Shown here: positions 42,260 to 52,268 of the stretch, piece after piece
How the letters are laid out: every line of letters starts with the position of its first letter
How positions within the stretch are numbered: the first letter of the stretch is position 1
Assembly: GCF_000340215.1 (NCBI RefSeq)
Contig: NW_006921540.1
Location: 3,797,402 to 3,861,401, forward strand
Source of the DNA: Pseudocercospora fijiensis CIRAD86
Taxonomy: Eukaryota; Ascomycota; Dothideomycetes; Mycosphaerellales; Mycosphaerellaceae
Reading direction: 5' to 3'
DNA length: 64,000 bases
Made by a program: the position numbers and the translations under genes
Notes under the pieces: model-generated
Told to the model about the DNA's origin: nothing
The model's input: only the letters and a program-made list of their open reading frames with translations
Databases searched by the model: none

Positions 42260-44463
42260 AGGGGTGGATAGGCAGAGGAGATGGGCCGGGGGGGGGAGGC
42301 ATGGGGATTTTTGGAGATGAGGATGTTCTCGTCCGTCAGTGTCGAAGATTTATTGGAAAGGTTGTCTGGGTTGGGGTGGGGTGTCTCGTTCTGTTATAAC
42401 AATTATCATCCATCACTCGGTCTGGACAGGTCGAATTGATCATCTCTCTCACCAGCGCCAAAGCTCTGCCTCCTCGTACCATTTGAGGTAAGAGTACCAG
42501 TAATTGTTACTGGAGCTGATAGTAGTAGTTCAACAACAATATCTCATTCCAAGTTCGAGATCGATCCTTGCCATTTATCCTATAGCCACCAAGATCTAGC
42601 CCGGTTGACGTGCTGGGAGACGAAAGCGTTGGGCGGCGGGCGAGTATTGAGTGAGTTGGTCTTAGGACGGAGAGGCTGGAACGGCTTCACGGACGACGAG
42701 AGAGTCCTAGTGGATGTTAGGTGTAGATACTTACGTCTATGGGGATCGGGCCAGAGCCGACTTCGAGAGCGACGATGGTGTTCTTGATCTTTATTAACAG
42801 AGATTGTTGAAGGGGCGTAATAGCTAGGGGGAAGGACGTTGAATCAGTTGATCGATAAGGATGAGATACATGTAACTAATAATAGTGGCGGTGATGCTTC
42901 TTTGCGAAGAGCGATAAATATTTCACTTACACTCTTGCTCAGTCTCACAGTGTTCTTCTTCTTGCTGTCGATGTTTACGGATAGATGAGGTGGGAGCAAC
43001 GAGTTGACTCTCGGTGCTATGACCCAGGACATGCAGCAGTAAACGACGTCTCTTGATGGTTGCCTACCAAGTCTTGGTACTTTGCTCGTATCCTAGGAAT
43101 ATGTGATTCGTTAAGGACGACGGCGAGGTATTAATGATCTGTATTCGACGGGGCCCGTTTCATATACCCTCACACGTGTTGTTCATAGCAACCAAAACAT
43201 TTCAAGAAAACGCTTGATCTCTAGCCTCGTTGTAAATGGGAACGGAGTCTTCCCTTCCGACATAGGTGCATGTTCGAGGTCACGACTTTCGATCTCTGAA
43301 CTTAAGAATGTGTTCGACGTAGAGTGACGCGGCATGTAGGTCCCGTTCTGCATCCTGAATCTCAAGTCTCCATCTTGTTTGCATCATATTCATCATCTTA
43401 CTGGCATATGTTCTTGCTCCGAGGCATGGCCTCGGGTCTTCTTACTCCAGTCACATGCGCCACGACGTACGTAAAACCTAGCCGGTGGTCGTGACGTGTG
43501 ACAGATTTCCACTTCCGGATGAACTTTCGTACCTGGTTCGGCCTTAAAATTTTGGTGCTCTATAATGTTCGCAGTCACACGGCTCATGTTGCTGTTGTCG
43601 CCTTGATCCGTGTGTTCTTGAGCTGCAGCTAGATTCTCGTCATGACTTAGCCTCTCAAGGAGATGAAGCGGAATGGTGTTTGGGCTCGCATATCACAAAG
43701 GCACTTTGTCTTGGCACAAGCGTAATATACTTACCAAACTTGGCTGGCCAGTGGAGTAGTGGACTGTCATGAGCCTTTCGAGTGAATGAATTGCCCAAGT
43801 CAGGTCTGCATATTGACCAGTCTTGTGCCAGCTGCCTCCAATAGCTATAGTGTCGCGCCAATTCAGACGATCTTGCTCAGGTCCTTAGTATTGCAGGTCG
43901 CTGCTTCTACCTCCAATGGCCAATCTTGGACCTTGCTTGAATCCATCATATGTGATACCCAGGAAGACTTTTAGTCGGTGTTCCTCACCTGTACCCAAAA
44001 TATGCTCTTGTTTCTTGGTTTTGTCCTTTTTTCGTAACCTGGGCCCCGTAAGAAAGGCAGTCAGACTCTGTCCGGTCTTCCGTTGCTGCTGCACACCCCC
44101 GATGATGCGCTGCGTGTCTTCGTTTCCGCGTGTCCCGAAAGCTGGAGAGACCACCTTGCTTCTCGACCACTAGCCTTCCGCCAAAAGTCGAAATGGGTTA
44201 CCATCATCTGGAATGTTTTCTCGTATGGTCCTGTATGCCACGAAAAAAGAAATGCTCGTTCGGCTAGTCTAGCTATGCGTAGCAACGAGGGCGACCAAGT
44301 CCGAAGGTGAAATCCGCTCATGGCGTCTGGCTCTTCTTGACTTCTTAAAGTCGAGTCGCTGAAAGACTCTACAGCTTTAGAGGTCTGGTAGGTATCTTAG
44401 AAGAGAACCGAAATGCCTTGCGATGGCATACACCAATATTGCTTGGCCAAAAGGTCGAGGCGA
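42260..44463. other. 2.2-kb region without a recognisable gene
   Basis: Longest gene-free stretch outside the transposons. Open frames are short on both strands and match nothing I know. Several minus-strand pieces (for example 43655-43861 and 44061-44321) look mildly protein-like and could be exons of an unknown multi-exon gene, but I could not join them convincingly. A G-run occurs near 42,287. Confidence 0.5.
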
Positions 44464-46251
44464 TCAGTCATCGGTGTCCTCTCCATCAGTACTGATCTCA
44501 GAATTGTCTGATGTCTCGCTGTCTGACACCTCGTCATTCGACTCAACGTCGTCTTCGCTATCATCTTCTTCGCTGAACCCCTCCGCTTCATCGGTCCATT
44601 CATTTTCGTTCGAATCATCGTCGTCGGCCCCATCATCAAATCCAGAATCAGAATCAGAATCAGAATCGGATTCAGGTTCCACTGTCTGTGGTGGAACCAG
44701 TCCTTCGTTGGGCATAGTTTGCACCAATGCATGCAGGCGACTTGCAATGGAAGGCCCCACAATACGAAAGCGAATGCATTGTCTGAGGCGGTGACCAGAT
44801 ACGTCTCGGGTTACCATATCTAGTAGCCAAGGCTGAGTTCCGTCTTTGTATGGTCTGTACGACTCCACGGAGCGTTTATATTCCATGTTGTAGCTGCCGG
44901 GCCCACATCGGAAAGTGACTTCAAGGCATCTCAAGTCGTTGCCGTTATACTTGCTCATCCCTATCAATATGCCCTTCAACAAGCTGAAGTGCGACTGCGA
45001 GTGAACAAGTAACTTTGAAAGTGTTGGTGGAAGTATGCTGTTCAAGTCGATCGCTTCCCACAGCCGCATCCGATCTGCGGAAGTATCACTTTCGTTCTCG
45101 CAAACGCCTAGAATATGATCATCGTCGACAGTCAGGTCGCGCAGGACCAAACAGGACTTCAGAATGGATATCTGTGAGACCATTTCCGGCTTGATAAGCC
45201 TCTGTACACGTGCTGCACTTACACCATTGGTTAAAGCACAGTATTCGAGTGTGTTAATGTGGCGCTCCAAAGCACGTGCCAGCTCTGGGCTGCCAAAATC
45301 AACGATTTGGAGCTGAGTGTTGTCGGATATTGAAAAGTCCGCCGTATCAACGTCCAGTCGCTTCAAAGACCGACAACAGCCCATCAGCGTCACCAAAGAA
45401 GCATTGGCAATACTGGTACGCTGTAGAACTAGGCTTTGAAGATTCGACAGCTGCTTCTGCTGTGTGATGTTCGCCCCTTGATATCGTACGGCAAGGCCAC
45501 AGCACGTCAGCTCGCTGAGCGATGGCAAATTCGAAAAGAGACATAGTGCCTCGGACGAGATTTCCGACGCCCAGTGGCCTGCTTGAAGAGTGACTGTACG
45601 TAAGTTTCCAAAGGCATTCTCGGGAAGCACGGACAGTCGAGTGGCGGACAAGATATCTTCCAAGAATAAACCGGAAGAAGGACAACGCTGACAGGACTCA
45701 TACCAGCTGATACGTTCGTGGCAATAGGTATAAGTAAGCGTCTGCATCTCCGTCGCGAGACTCAGCAAGAGCATCAGCTGTGCATTGTGACAGCCTTTAG
45801 CCAAAGCCTGCAACAGGCTCCAATACCAGCTCGAAGTTTTGAACACGTCCAGCGCAGGTCCGAATGATGCCATTTGCTCGGGCGTCGGCGATTTCCTTGC
45901 ACATTCTTCGTCGAACTCCATCAAAAGTGACCTAATATGTCTTCCCAGACTTGGTCTTGTGGTCACCGTCCAGAGCAGCTTCTTGAGCGCCTTCTTAGGA
46001 AGCGGGATCGGGAAGTCAGCGTACAGAGCAGGCTCAGTAGCCTGGCGCAGTCGTTTCGAGGTTCTGGACACTTTGCTCAGTGTCCAGACGCGATCCCACC
46101 ATTTCAGTTTCTCGCCGTCATCATTTGCCCAGGCAATGTGAGAGAGGATGTGGTCGAACAGCTCGACCGGGAGGCGCTCCAAGTGCGAGGTGACACGCCC
46201 CGAGACTGCGCCAGTGCCTCCGAAAGCCAGAGTGTTGGTGCTCTCGGCCAT
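44464..46251 (-). CDS. F-box protein with leucine-rich body and acidic tail
   Basis: Single-exon gene, 595 residues from ATG 46251. The open frame begins 11 codons earlier with GTG. The F-box is near the N-terminus (HLERLPVELFDHILSHIAW, then SKVSRTSKRLRQATEPALYA), followed by a leucine-rich region with repeat-like NLRTVTLQ, LPSLSELTCCGLAV, NLQSLVLQRTSI and RSLKRLDVD segments, in keeping with an F-box/LRR substrate adaptor of an SCF ubiquitin ligase. The last 70 residues are almost entirely acidic or serine and end STDGEDTDD; part of this is encoded by a TCAGAA hexamer repeat (about 44646-44676). Target unknown. Confidence 0.8.
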   Translation of the reverse strand: MAESTNTLAFGGTGAVSGRVTSHLERLPVELFDHILSHIAWANDDGEKLKWWDRVWTLSKVSRTSKRLRQATEPALYADFPIPLPKKALKKLLWTVTTRPSLGRHIRSLLMEFDEECARKSPTPEQMASFGPALDVFKTSSWYWSLLQALAKGCHNAQLMLLLSLATEMQTLTYTYCHERISWYESCQRCPSSGLFLEDILSATRLSVLPENAFGNLRTVTLQAGHWASEISSEALCLFSNLPSLSELTCCGLAVRYQGANITQQKQLSNLQSLVLQRTSIANASLVTLMGCCRSLKRLDVDTADFSISDNTQLQIVDFGSPELARALERHINTLEYCALTNGVSAARVQRLIKPEMVSQISILKSCLVLRDLTVDDDHILGVCENESDTSADRMRLWEAIDLNSILPPTLSKLLVHSQSHFSLLKGILIGMSKYNGNDLRCLEVTFRCGPGSYNMEYKRSVESYRPYKDGTQPWLLDMVTRDVSGHRLRQCIRFRIVGPSIASRLHALVQTMPNEGLVPPQTVEPESDSDSDSDSGFDDGADDDDSNENEWTDEAEGFSEEDDSEDDVESNDEVSDSETSDNSEISTDGEDTDD

Positions 46252-47071
46252 TTCGAGACGTCTGCAAGCTGTTCGAGAGTTCACAAATCACAAACAGGAC
46301 AAACAGGGATGGAAATGGAGAAGGAACTTCCCAAGCGAGCGAGAGAGACATCAGCTAGCGGCGGCTCCAACCGGGCCAATGAAATGCGCTGTAATCAAAC
46401 TGTAACTTTCTCACCAACGGAACTCCCCAGCAGCGACGACAGCACACATCACCTCCTCATCCACCCGAGACTTCATCAGCATGTTCGCCTCTTCCTGAAC
46501 TTGCCCCAGCACTTCTCCCCTCACAGCACGACAGCAGATCCCACCAAGTCATCTGCACATCACCCCCGGATAGACTGCAGTCAGATCAATGGCATATGAC
46601 CCCAAAACCCAAGATCTCCAAGGCCATCGACATGCCTCAGGGCCGATATCTCGCGCCCATGCTTTCACAAGAAAGCGTGATTGGACACAGACAACCAGAA
46701 ACGGAAGCCACGCAGACCAATCGGAACCGGAAATCGACCCCACGATGCGATCGTTGTGGTCACCACACCACGACATCCATCAACCGCCAGTCTGCGCGAC
46801 AGCTCTTTCGTCATGGCCATTGACTGACTCCCTCATTTCGCCGAGTATGCATTGTATGGGTATGTAAGTAAGTACTTCTACACCATCTCCATCTCTTCTC
46901 CTTCATTTCATCCTCTCCTCCTCAATCTCGATCTCGATCTCCCCGACCTTGCAAGACCCACCAAGCTAGCAATACCGAAAGCGCGATCATCATTCTATAC
47001 CATCATCGCGTGGTGGTCTTCACGAATCGAAACACACAGAAACAGAAAGCGGCCGCTCCACCACGCACACC
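46252..47071. other. Divergent intergenic region
   Basis: 820 bases between the F-box gene and the small plus-strand ORF at 47072. Short open frames only. There is a CTCGAT tandem repeat near 46,927-46,942. Confidence 0.55.
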
Positions 47072-47494
47072 ATGAACACCATCTCCCTCGTCCTCAACGG
47101 CAAGACTGCCTCTTACATCCATTCCCTCCCGGAAAAACAACGAAGCAGTATAACAACCACCACAATCCACCACTCGTCACCACGACCACGACCTCAATTC
47201 TCCTCCACCCCACCATTCCCAGCCATGTCCAGTCCCTCGCGCCCACACTCCCGAAAATCAAGTTACAGTCCCGGCTGGTACACACCCAACGAATACAATT
47301 TCACACTCGAAGATTTTGCGCAAAAACTTAATACAAGGAGTAAGAAATTTGAAGTTTGGGTGGGAAGGTGTGCGCAGAACGTTGTGATGGCGCTTTTCAG
47401 TCCGACGCCGATGGTGTTGTTTTTGTTTAATCCGGTGGCGTTGATACTTTGGGTGATGGTGGGGTGGTGGTGGTGGTGGTGGTTTGCGGGGTGA
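47072..47494 (+). CDS. Small hypothetical protein with C-terminal hydrophobic Trp run
   Basis: Open frame of 140 codons from ATG 47072 (MNTISLVLNGKTASYIH). It is Ser/Pro/Thr-rich in the middle (SRKSSYSPGWYTPNEYNFTL) and then has a hydrophobic segment (VVMALFSPTPMVLFLFNPVA, LILWVMVGW) that could be a membrane anchor. It ends in six tryptophans encoded by a TGG microsatellite (about 47461-47482). Not recognised. The segment NEYNFTLEDFAQKLNTRSKK looks like genuine coding sequence, so I keep it, but the C-terminus may be affected by repeat length. Confidence 0.5.
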   Translation: MNTISLVLNGKTASYIHSLPEKQRSSITTTTIHHSSPRPRPQFSSTPPFPAMSSPSRPHSRKSSYSPGWYTPNEYNFTLEDFAQKLNTRSKKFEVWVGRCAQNVVMALFSPTPMVLFLFNPVALILWVMVGWWWWWWFAG

Positions 47495-47600
47495 GAAGGG
47501 GAAGGGAAGGACAGGGGATGGGAGGACTGGATTCAGCATCTACACAAGATACCCGAGCTGCATCCCCGCCCCGAGACCTTCACGACGCTCTCTCTGTCTC

Positions 47601-48796
47601 TCACCTCGAGGAGAAAAACATCGCATTCCCATTCCCATCCTTCCTCACCCCCTTCTTATACTCCTCCTCCTTCTCCGCATCGAATTCCTGCCAACTACTC
47701 ATGGGATAAATATGTTTGCTCCTCTCATACCACCTCCGATCCACGACTTTCGTGTCGTTGGGATCATCCCCGAAACCTTCGAGCTCGGAATCAGGAGGTC
47801 CGGAGTGTTGGGCCGCTTGCAGTTTTCTCTGAGCCGCAGTTTGGAGATGCGAAGGCTCGTCTTCCGGTACAGGGGTGGATTCCTCCGAAAATTTGTGTAA
47901 GAGATGGGCAGGCGTTGCGGGGGTAGGGTCGGCGGAGAAGGCGAAGAGTTGGCCGTGGTAGCCGTGGGTTTTGTTGAGGAGGAAGTAGTGGAAATCGTAA
48001 TGCTGTGAATAAAGGCAGTCAGTATGGGGATAGACATAGAGCTCATGAATGTATGACTTACGTGTGGAATGATTATATCTCCTCGCACGATCATAAGATC
48101 ATCGACACTGATCCGTGCCCAATCCCTTCTCCCTCTATCCCCTCTCCCCAGCTCCGCACCCAATTTCCGCGCTCTTTCGAGAAACAGCCAAATCTTATCA
48201 CCTTTTTTCAACCGCACTTTTCCTCCAGGCACGTTCCTACCATCGTAGAATGCAAAAGGTAAAACAAACTCCGTCGCGCGCACGGCTTCTTGGATCCGAA
48301 CGTACTCTTTCCGTAACGCGTCTTTGAGTTGAGCTTCTTTCAGCATCGCAGACTTCGTCATAGCTCTAGGTTGCAATCCGACCGAAGAATTCGGACGTAG
48401 AGATTTCTTCTTGAACGGCGCAGGCGAAGCGGCGTCTTCAGATTCTGTCGCAGGAGCAGACGCGTTGGTATCTTCATCATCTTCATCATCCCCTCCGAAT
48501 GATAATCCGCCTTTCTTCAACCCGCCTTTCTTCCTCTTCTTGAATTCTGCTTTTGGCGTGGATTCACTGCACTTGGGCCGTCAGTATCCCGCTCTCCCTT
48601 TCATATATCCTGTTTGTTCTTACCGTCCATCTGGCGTCGGTGCGCCGCTTTCGAAGGCTTCGGCGCGTCGCTTTCGAAATGCATCGAGTGTTTGCAAGCC
48701 GACGGTATCTGCTTTTAGCTTGTCTTCGGCGCTGACGGCTTGGGTCGTGAAGCGTGAGTTTGGCGTTGAGCTGCCAGAGTTGGGTGTGTCGGCCAT
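47601..48796 (-). CDS. XAP5/FAM50 family nuclear protein
   Basis: Three-exon gene, product 359 residues. XAP5/FAM50 proteins are nuclear and linked to splicing and chromatin in plants, animals and fungi. Exon 1 (48624-48796) is from ATG 48796 (MADTPNSGSS). Intron 1 is 48567-48623 (57 nt, ACTGAC branch). Exon 2 (48062-48566) carries ESTPKAEFKKRKKGG, an acidic stretch, EFVLPFAFYDGRNVPGG, VRLKKGDKIWLFLERARK and WARISVDDLMIVRGDIIIPH. Intron 2 is 48003-48061 (59 nt, GTAAGT donor, ATTCACAG acceptor). Exon 3 (47601-48002) carries HYDFHYFLLNKTHGYHGQLF, VVDRRWYERSKHIYPMSSWQ and EFD, the hallmark end of the XAP5 domain. All junctions keep frame. The two tandem KKGG units in exon 2 are family-unusual only in spacing. 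Confidence 0.93.
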
Positions 48797-49207
48797 GTTG
48801 TTGTGATGTGGTTGTGAGTGTGGGTGCAAAAACGAAGGAGTTGTCGCAAGTGGCTGAAAGTGGATAGTTCAGGCTGGAAATGAGTTCTTAGGGTTAGGGT
48901 TACAAAGTTCCCGTTATCAACGGCAAGGAAGAAATCCATACGCGAAAGCAGTCCTTTTTCTATGAACGCGACTAGCTCCTACGATAGTATAAGTCGAGCG
49001 TGAACTATCCTACGCACATTCGCCAATTGCCTGGGCTCTGAGACACCGCATTACTTCTACTGGTTAGCGACCCATCCAGCTTCTTTCTTCTCATATATCT
49101 CGCAGTCTACCCAGCCGGCCTCAGCTTCGTCGGCAGGGGACATACACGATGCTAGTGAGAGTGTCTCACTCCTGCTTGGCGATCCAACCAACACTGAATA
49201 ACAGTGC
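48797..49207. other. Intergenic region upstream of XAP5/FAM50
   Basis: 411 bases; no gene. It contains the telomere-like element at 48888-48902 about 90 bases upstream of the start codon. Confidence 0.6.
48888..48902. promoter_or_regulatory. Telomere-repeat-like element (telo-box) upstream of XAP5/FAM50
   Basis: TTAGGGTTAGGGTTA, two and a half fungal telomere repeats, 92-106 bases before the ATG at 48796. Short interstitial telomere-like motifs are known as promoter boxes in several eukaryotes; the promoter role here is an inference from position. Confidence 0.45.
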
Positions 49208-50170
49208 TCATTGCACGGTGTGACACTCAGCCTCTCTTTCTGCTTCGCGCTTTTCATCCTTGCCAATTCCCTGGACACCCTTAATGACCTCCTCGCTTGC
49301 CTGCCCCGGACCCAGCGGCGGTTCAGGCGGCAAACCAAAAGCCAAAGGCATTGCAACGGAGTGGCGAAGATTTGCTCCTGAAGTCTGAAAGCGTGAGATC
49401 CAAGTGATTGCTGCGCCGACGACAGCTGGGTGATAATACTTTTCTGGCGGGGTGCGGCCGTCAGCACTCTGATTGTGCGCTCGAATGTACGTAATGACTT
49501 CCTCGAAGAGAAACTGGTGATGTAGTGCCCAGTGCCTCGCGCCTGGCAAGTGTGAGAGTGGCTCATAGTCGACGATCTCCTTTAGAGCTTTGTTGACGAG
49601 TTCTTGAAGGTCATCGCGTAGGCGGCGGATTTGCTTTGCGCGGTGCTCATCGTGAAGCACGCAAGTCAATTCTTGGGCTGTTTGGAGGAAGCTATCGGCT
49701 TCCTCTAGAGAGACTTGGAACGGATGGGCAAGCAAGTTCCTCATACCCACCATGCTCAAGATCGCCCTGTTTACCACATCGGGAGGCATGTCGCAGACGT
49801 TGTTGTAGACGTTCGGCAGGCGATTGCGAGCGAAAATCCCAAAATCTCCGTTGAGTTTGTCGGCCATTTCTCTCGACCCGAAGCGAACTTGCCAAGGACC
49901 GTATCGAAAGTGCTTCCTTTGGAATTCCGGCCAGTAAGTATGAAAGGCATGCCAAGTACTATCTCGAGCGAGTCGATGTGCTGCATGCAGTAGCTTGAGT
50001 ACTTTGTCGAATCGTACGTAAGCCCGGCCGTGTGGAGTGTCGTACAACTCTGAAGCAGCGAGCTTCGTTCTATCGCAGAGATCGTTGCTGGGATCCAGCT
50101 TGTTTCCGGCACATGGGATGTTGAAGTGGATGCAAACTATGCAATCACATAACGGTGGCCGTCGAGCCAT
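49208..50170 (-). CDS. Hypothetical protein, unknown family
   Basis: Open frame of 320 codons from ATG 50170 (MARRPPLCDCIVCIHFNIPC). Five codons upstream the frame begins with GTG. Not recognised. The N-terminus has a small Cys cluster (C-x-C-x2-C-x6-C). The body is globular in look, with RFDKVLKLLHAAHRLARDS, FRYGPWQVRFGSREMADKLN, MRNLLAHPFQVSLEEADSFL, LHHQFLFEEVITYIRAHNQS and HPAVVGAAITWISRFQTSG. The C-terminus is polar. Its start overlaps the end of the neighbouring coiled-coil ORF by 26 bases on the same strand; a 49-nt intron there would fuse the two (see finding). Confidence 0.6.
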   Translation of the reverse strand: MARRPPLCDCIVCIHFNIPCAGNKLDPSNDLCDRTKLAASELYDTPHGRAYVRFDKVLKLLHAAHRLARDSTWHAFHTYWPEFQRKHFRYGPWQVRFGSREMADKLNGDFGIFARNRLPNVYNNVCDMPPDVVNRAILSMVGMRNLLAHPFQVSLEEADSFLQTAQELTCVLHDEHRAKQIRRLRDDLQELVNKALKEIVDYEPLSHLPGARHWALHHQFLFEEVITYIRAHNQSADGRTPPEKYYHPAVVGAAITWISRFQTSGANLRHSVAMPLAFGLPPEPPLGPGQASEEVIKGVQGIGKDEKREAEREAECHTVQ

Positions 50171-50636
50171 CGCCGCTGCCTCCACAAAGGCATTCAGACT
50201 GGTCGCATCGCGGACCGCTTCCTAGATCCGCTTCTTCTGTATATGATTCAGGCAAGGTTTCTTCGAGGTCACTCAAGGAGTCTGAGAGGTTCTTCCCGTC
50301 GATGACGTTTGTATCGTCCTTATTCATGCACCATGTCTCAAACTCATCTTTGACTCGACGAGCCAGCGACTTTTTTGTTGCTGTGCTTGGTGCTATTTGC
50401 TTATCGACTCGACGGCTCTCGGATAACTTGGTCGGTCGCAAGTAATTCTTCGACTCGATGTGCGCGGGATGTTTTGATGAAAGTGTATACTCCGTGGAGC
50501 GACCGAGGTGTTCCAAGTAGAGATCTCTATGCTCGTCGCGCTCTACTTTGAGCTGCTCCACTTGCTTGCGGAGGTCCTTATTCTCCTCTTGGAGTTCACG
50601 TTCAGCGTCGCTAGGGATGTAACGGCCGACCTTCAT
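50145..50636 (-). CDS. Hypothetical coiled-coil protein overlapping the next gene
   Basis: Open frame of 163 codons from ATG 50636 (MKVGRYIPSDAERELQEENK). Strong heptad pattern in the first 50 residues (ERELQEENKDLRKQVEQLK, VERDEHRDLYLEHL), then polar sequence with KKSLARRVKDEFETW, and an acidic end containing SDSLSDLEETLPESYTEEAD. Not recognised. It ends inside the start of the 320-codon ORF; in a fungus this arrangement suggests that both belong to one spliced gene. Confidence 0.5.
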   Translation of the reverse strand: MKVGRYIPSDAERELQEENKDLRKQVEQLKVERDEHRDLYLEHLGRSTEYTLSSKHPAHIESKNYLRPTKLSESRRVDKQIAPSTATKKSLARRVKDEFETWCMNKDDTNVIDGKNLSDSLSDLEETLPESYTEEADLGSGPRCDQSECLCGGSGDGSTATVM

Positions 50637-52268
50637 GATGACTGTATATAGCGAAACGTATAGATTTGAACGTCGAATGTATGTCGAAGTTAGAGGGATG
50701 AAAGAACCGGTAAAGAACTTTGAAGTATAAGAAGCGGGTGTAGACAGCACGAAAGTGAGCGCACAGCGCTAGCGAAAGCTTATTTCTGCGCATATGAATG
50801 TCAGCATGAGTGAATGAGTCGAGCGCCAGGTGATCCTATAGCGACAATATCATACTTTTTGATCTCCGCTTGAGGATGCCCATATGGTAGCAATCCAAGA
50901 ACCTCGTTGCAGTCTCGCCGTTATGACAGCGCCAGAGAGTCACGATCTTCATCGCGTTCGCGAGTATAGTAATGGTAACTTGTTATGTTTAGTCGAAGTA
51001 GGGAACAAGTGGTCGCGTTCAGCCTGCATCGAATTGGGCACGAATGCAAAGCTTTGTAGAAGTCTGTTGACGTCAACAAGGCTTGTGTCCAAGCAATGAC
51101 CAAAGTGACCTTCTGAGATGCATGTCTCATACCACCCCTTGTCTCGCCTCTCATTCAAACCCTGCGTCAAGCTGTTCTAACGTGACATTCTGGATGATCT
51201 CACCAACCCTGCCAACGTCAAGACCGAGGACGCTATCCATGCCCGGTCAGCCTTTCTTCTCCAGTCTAGATTGATGGCTCAACCATTAAAGCTAGAAGCA
51301 AATCTTGCATAGCAGAAGCAGTGTCGTATTCAAATAGTGAAGAAGGCGTACCTCCGGTCTCAAAATCCCTAGAGCATGCCAAAGACTATTGGCAGATCTG
51401 AGCCATGGAATTGCTCCCATCTATGGCAAGGGACTGTTGCCAGAGTAGATATATCGATAAGTCTTGAGGCGTGCCTGCTGTCGCAACGTGGTAGTCTGAG
51501 CTATCGGGCAATGGAAGTAGAGGTCTCCAAGCTGCTTCGAGACTTCGATTAAAGAACGCACAGAAGAACATCAGTGTTGGCCGATGGATCATGTTTGCAT
51601 ACCTCGCGTGCTCTGCTCAGCTCTTGGTATCATCCTTTAACTGGGTCATCACACTGCTGTGTGTAGGCTCGCGAGTTTCCCGAGACCACGCGAGTGCAGT
51701 GATGTGCCATCGTGGTTGAAAAGAGGAGAAGACTTCTCCAGGAAAGATGTCGAGAGCCAAGAAATCTGAGCTGAGCCTTCCTTGCTCGGTCCGGGCACTG
51801 TCCTGCTCCTTTTTGCAGGGGAAGTCGACGATGAATCTGAACATTATGTTCCCCGAATCATAGGGACAATCATGCTCCGCCAAGCTTGCTGCCGCAGATA
51901 GCACTGTATGGTTTGGAAAAGGTTCTGAAAAGCGTGAAAGTGGTCGGATCGGATACCACTACCCGACCCTTTGGTACCGGCTCGGCTACCGAGGTGGGAC
52001 ATCGGTAAGACCAATGCCGAATGGATTTAACGATGATGAGTGCGTCACCACTTCAGCTCAGCCAGCGACCACAGTCAGCAGTGAAGAAGACTGACACTCA
52101 TTCTCATTCTCTCCCACCAACCGAAGTCCTCGTAGTTTACCCCAAGGCACCTTCCAAGACCCTCTACGTGAGGATCATTCACTTCTTCAGCCCCGCCGCG
52201 GCAGTGGAACTCTAAATCTCCAGAGCCGCATCCGCATCCAGGGTCCCCTCCACTCCGCCAAGACCAGC
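50637..52268. other. 1.6-kb region without a confirmed gene
   Basis: No recognisable gene. A minus-strand open stretch 51617-51904 (starting from a GTG; contains SDFLALDIFPGEVFSSFQPR and HITALAWSRETREP) and another at 51386-51592 (PTLMFFCAFFNRSLEAAWRP) look somewhat protein-like and are on the same strand. They may be exons of an unknown gene or remnants of one. Confidence 0.4.
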
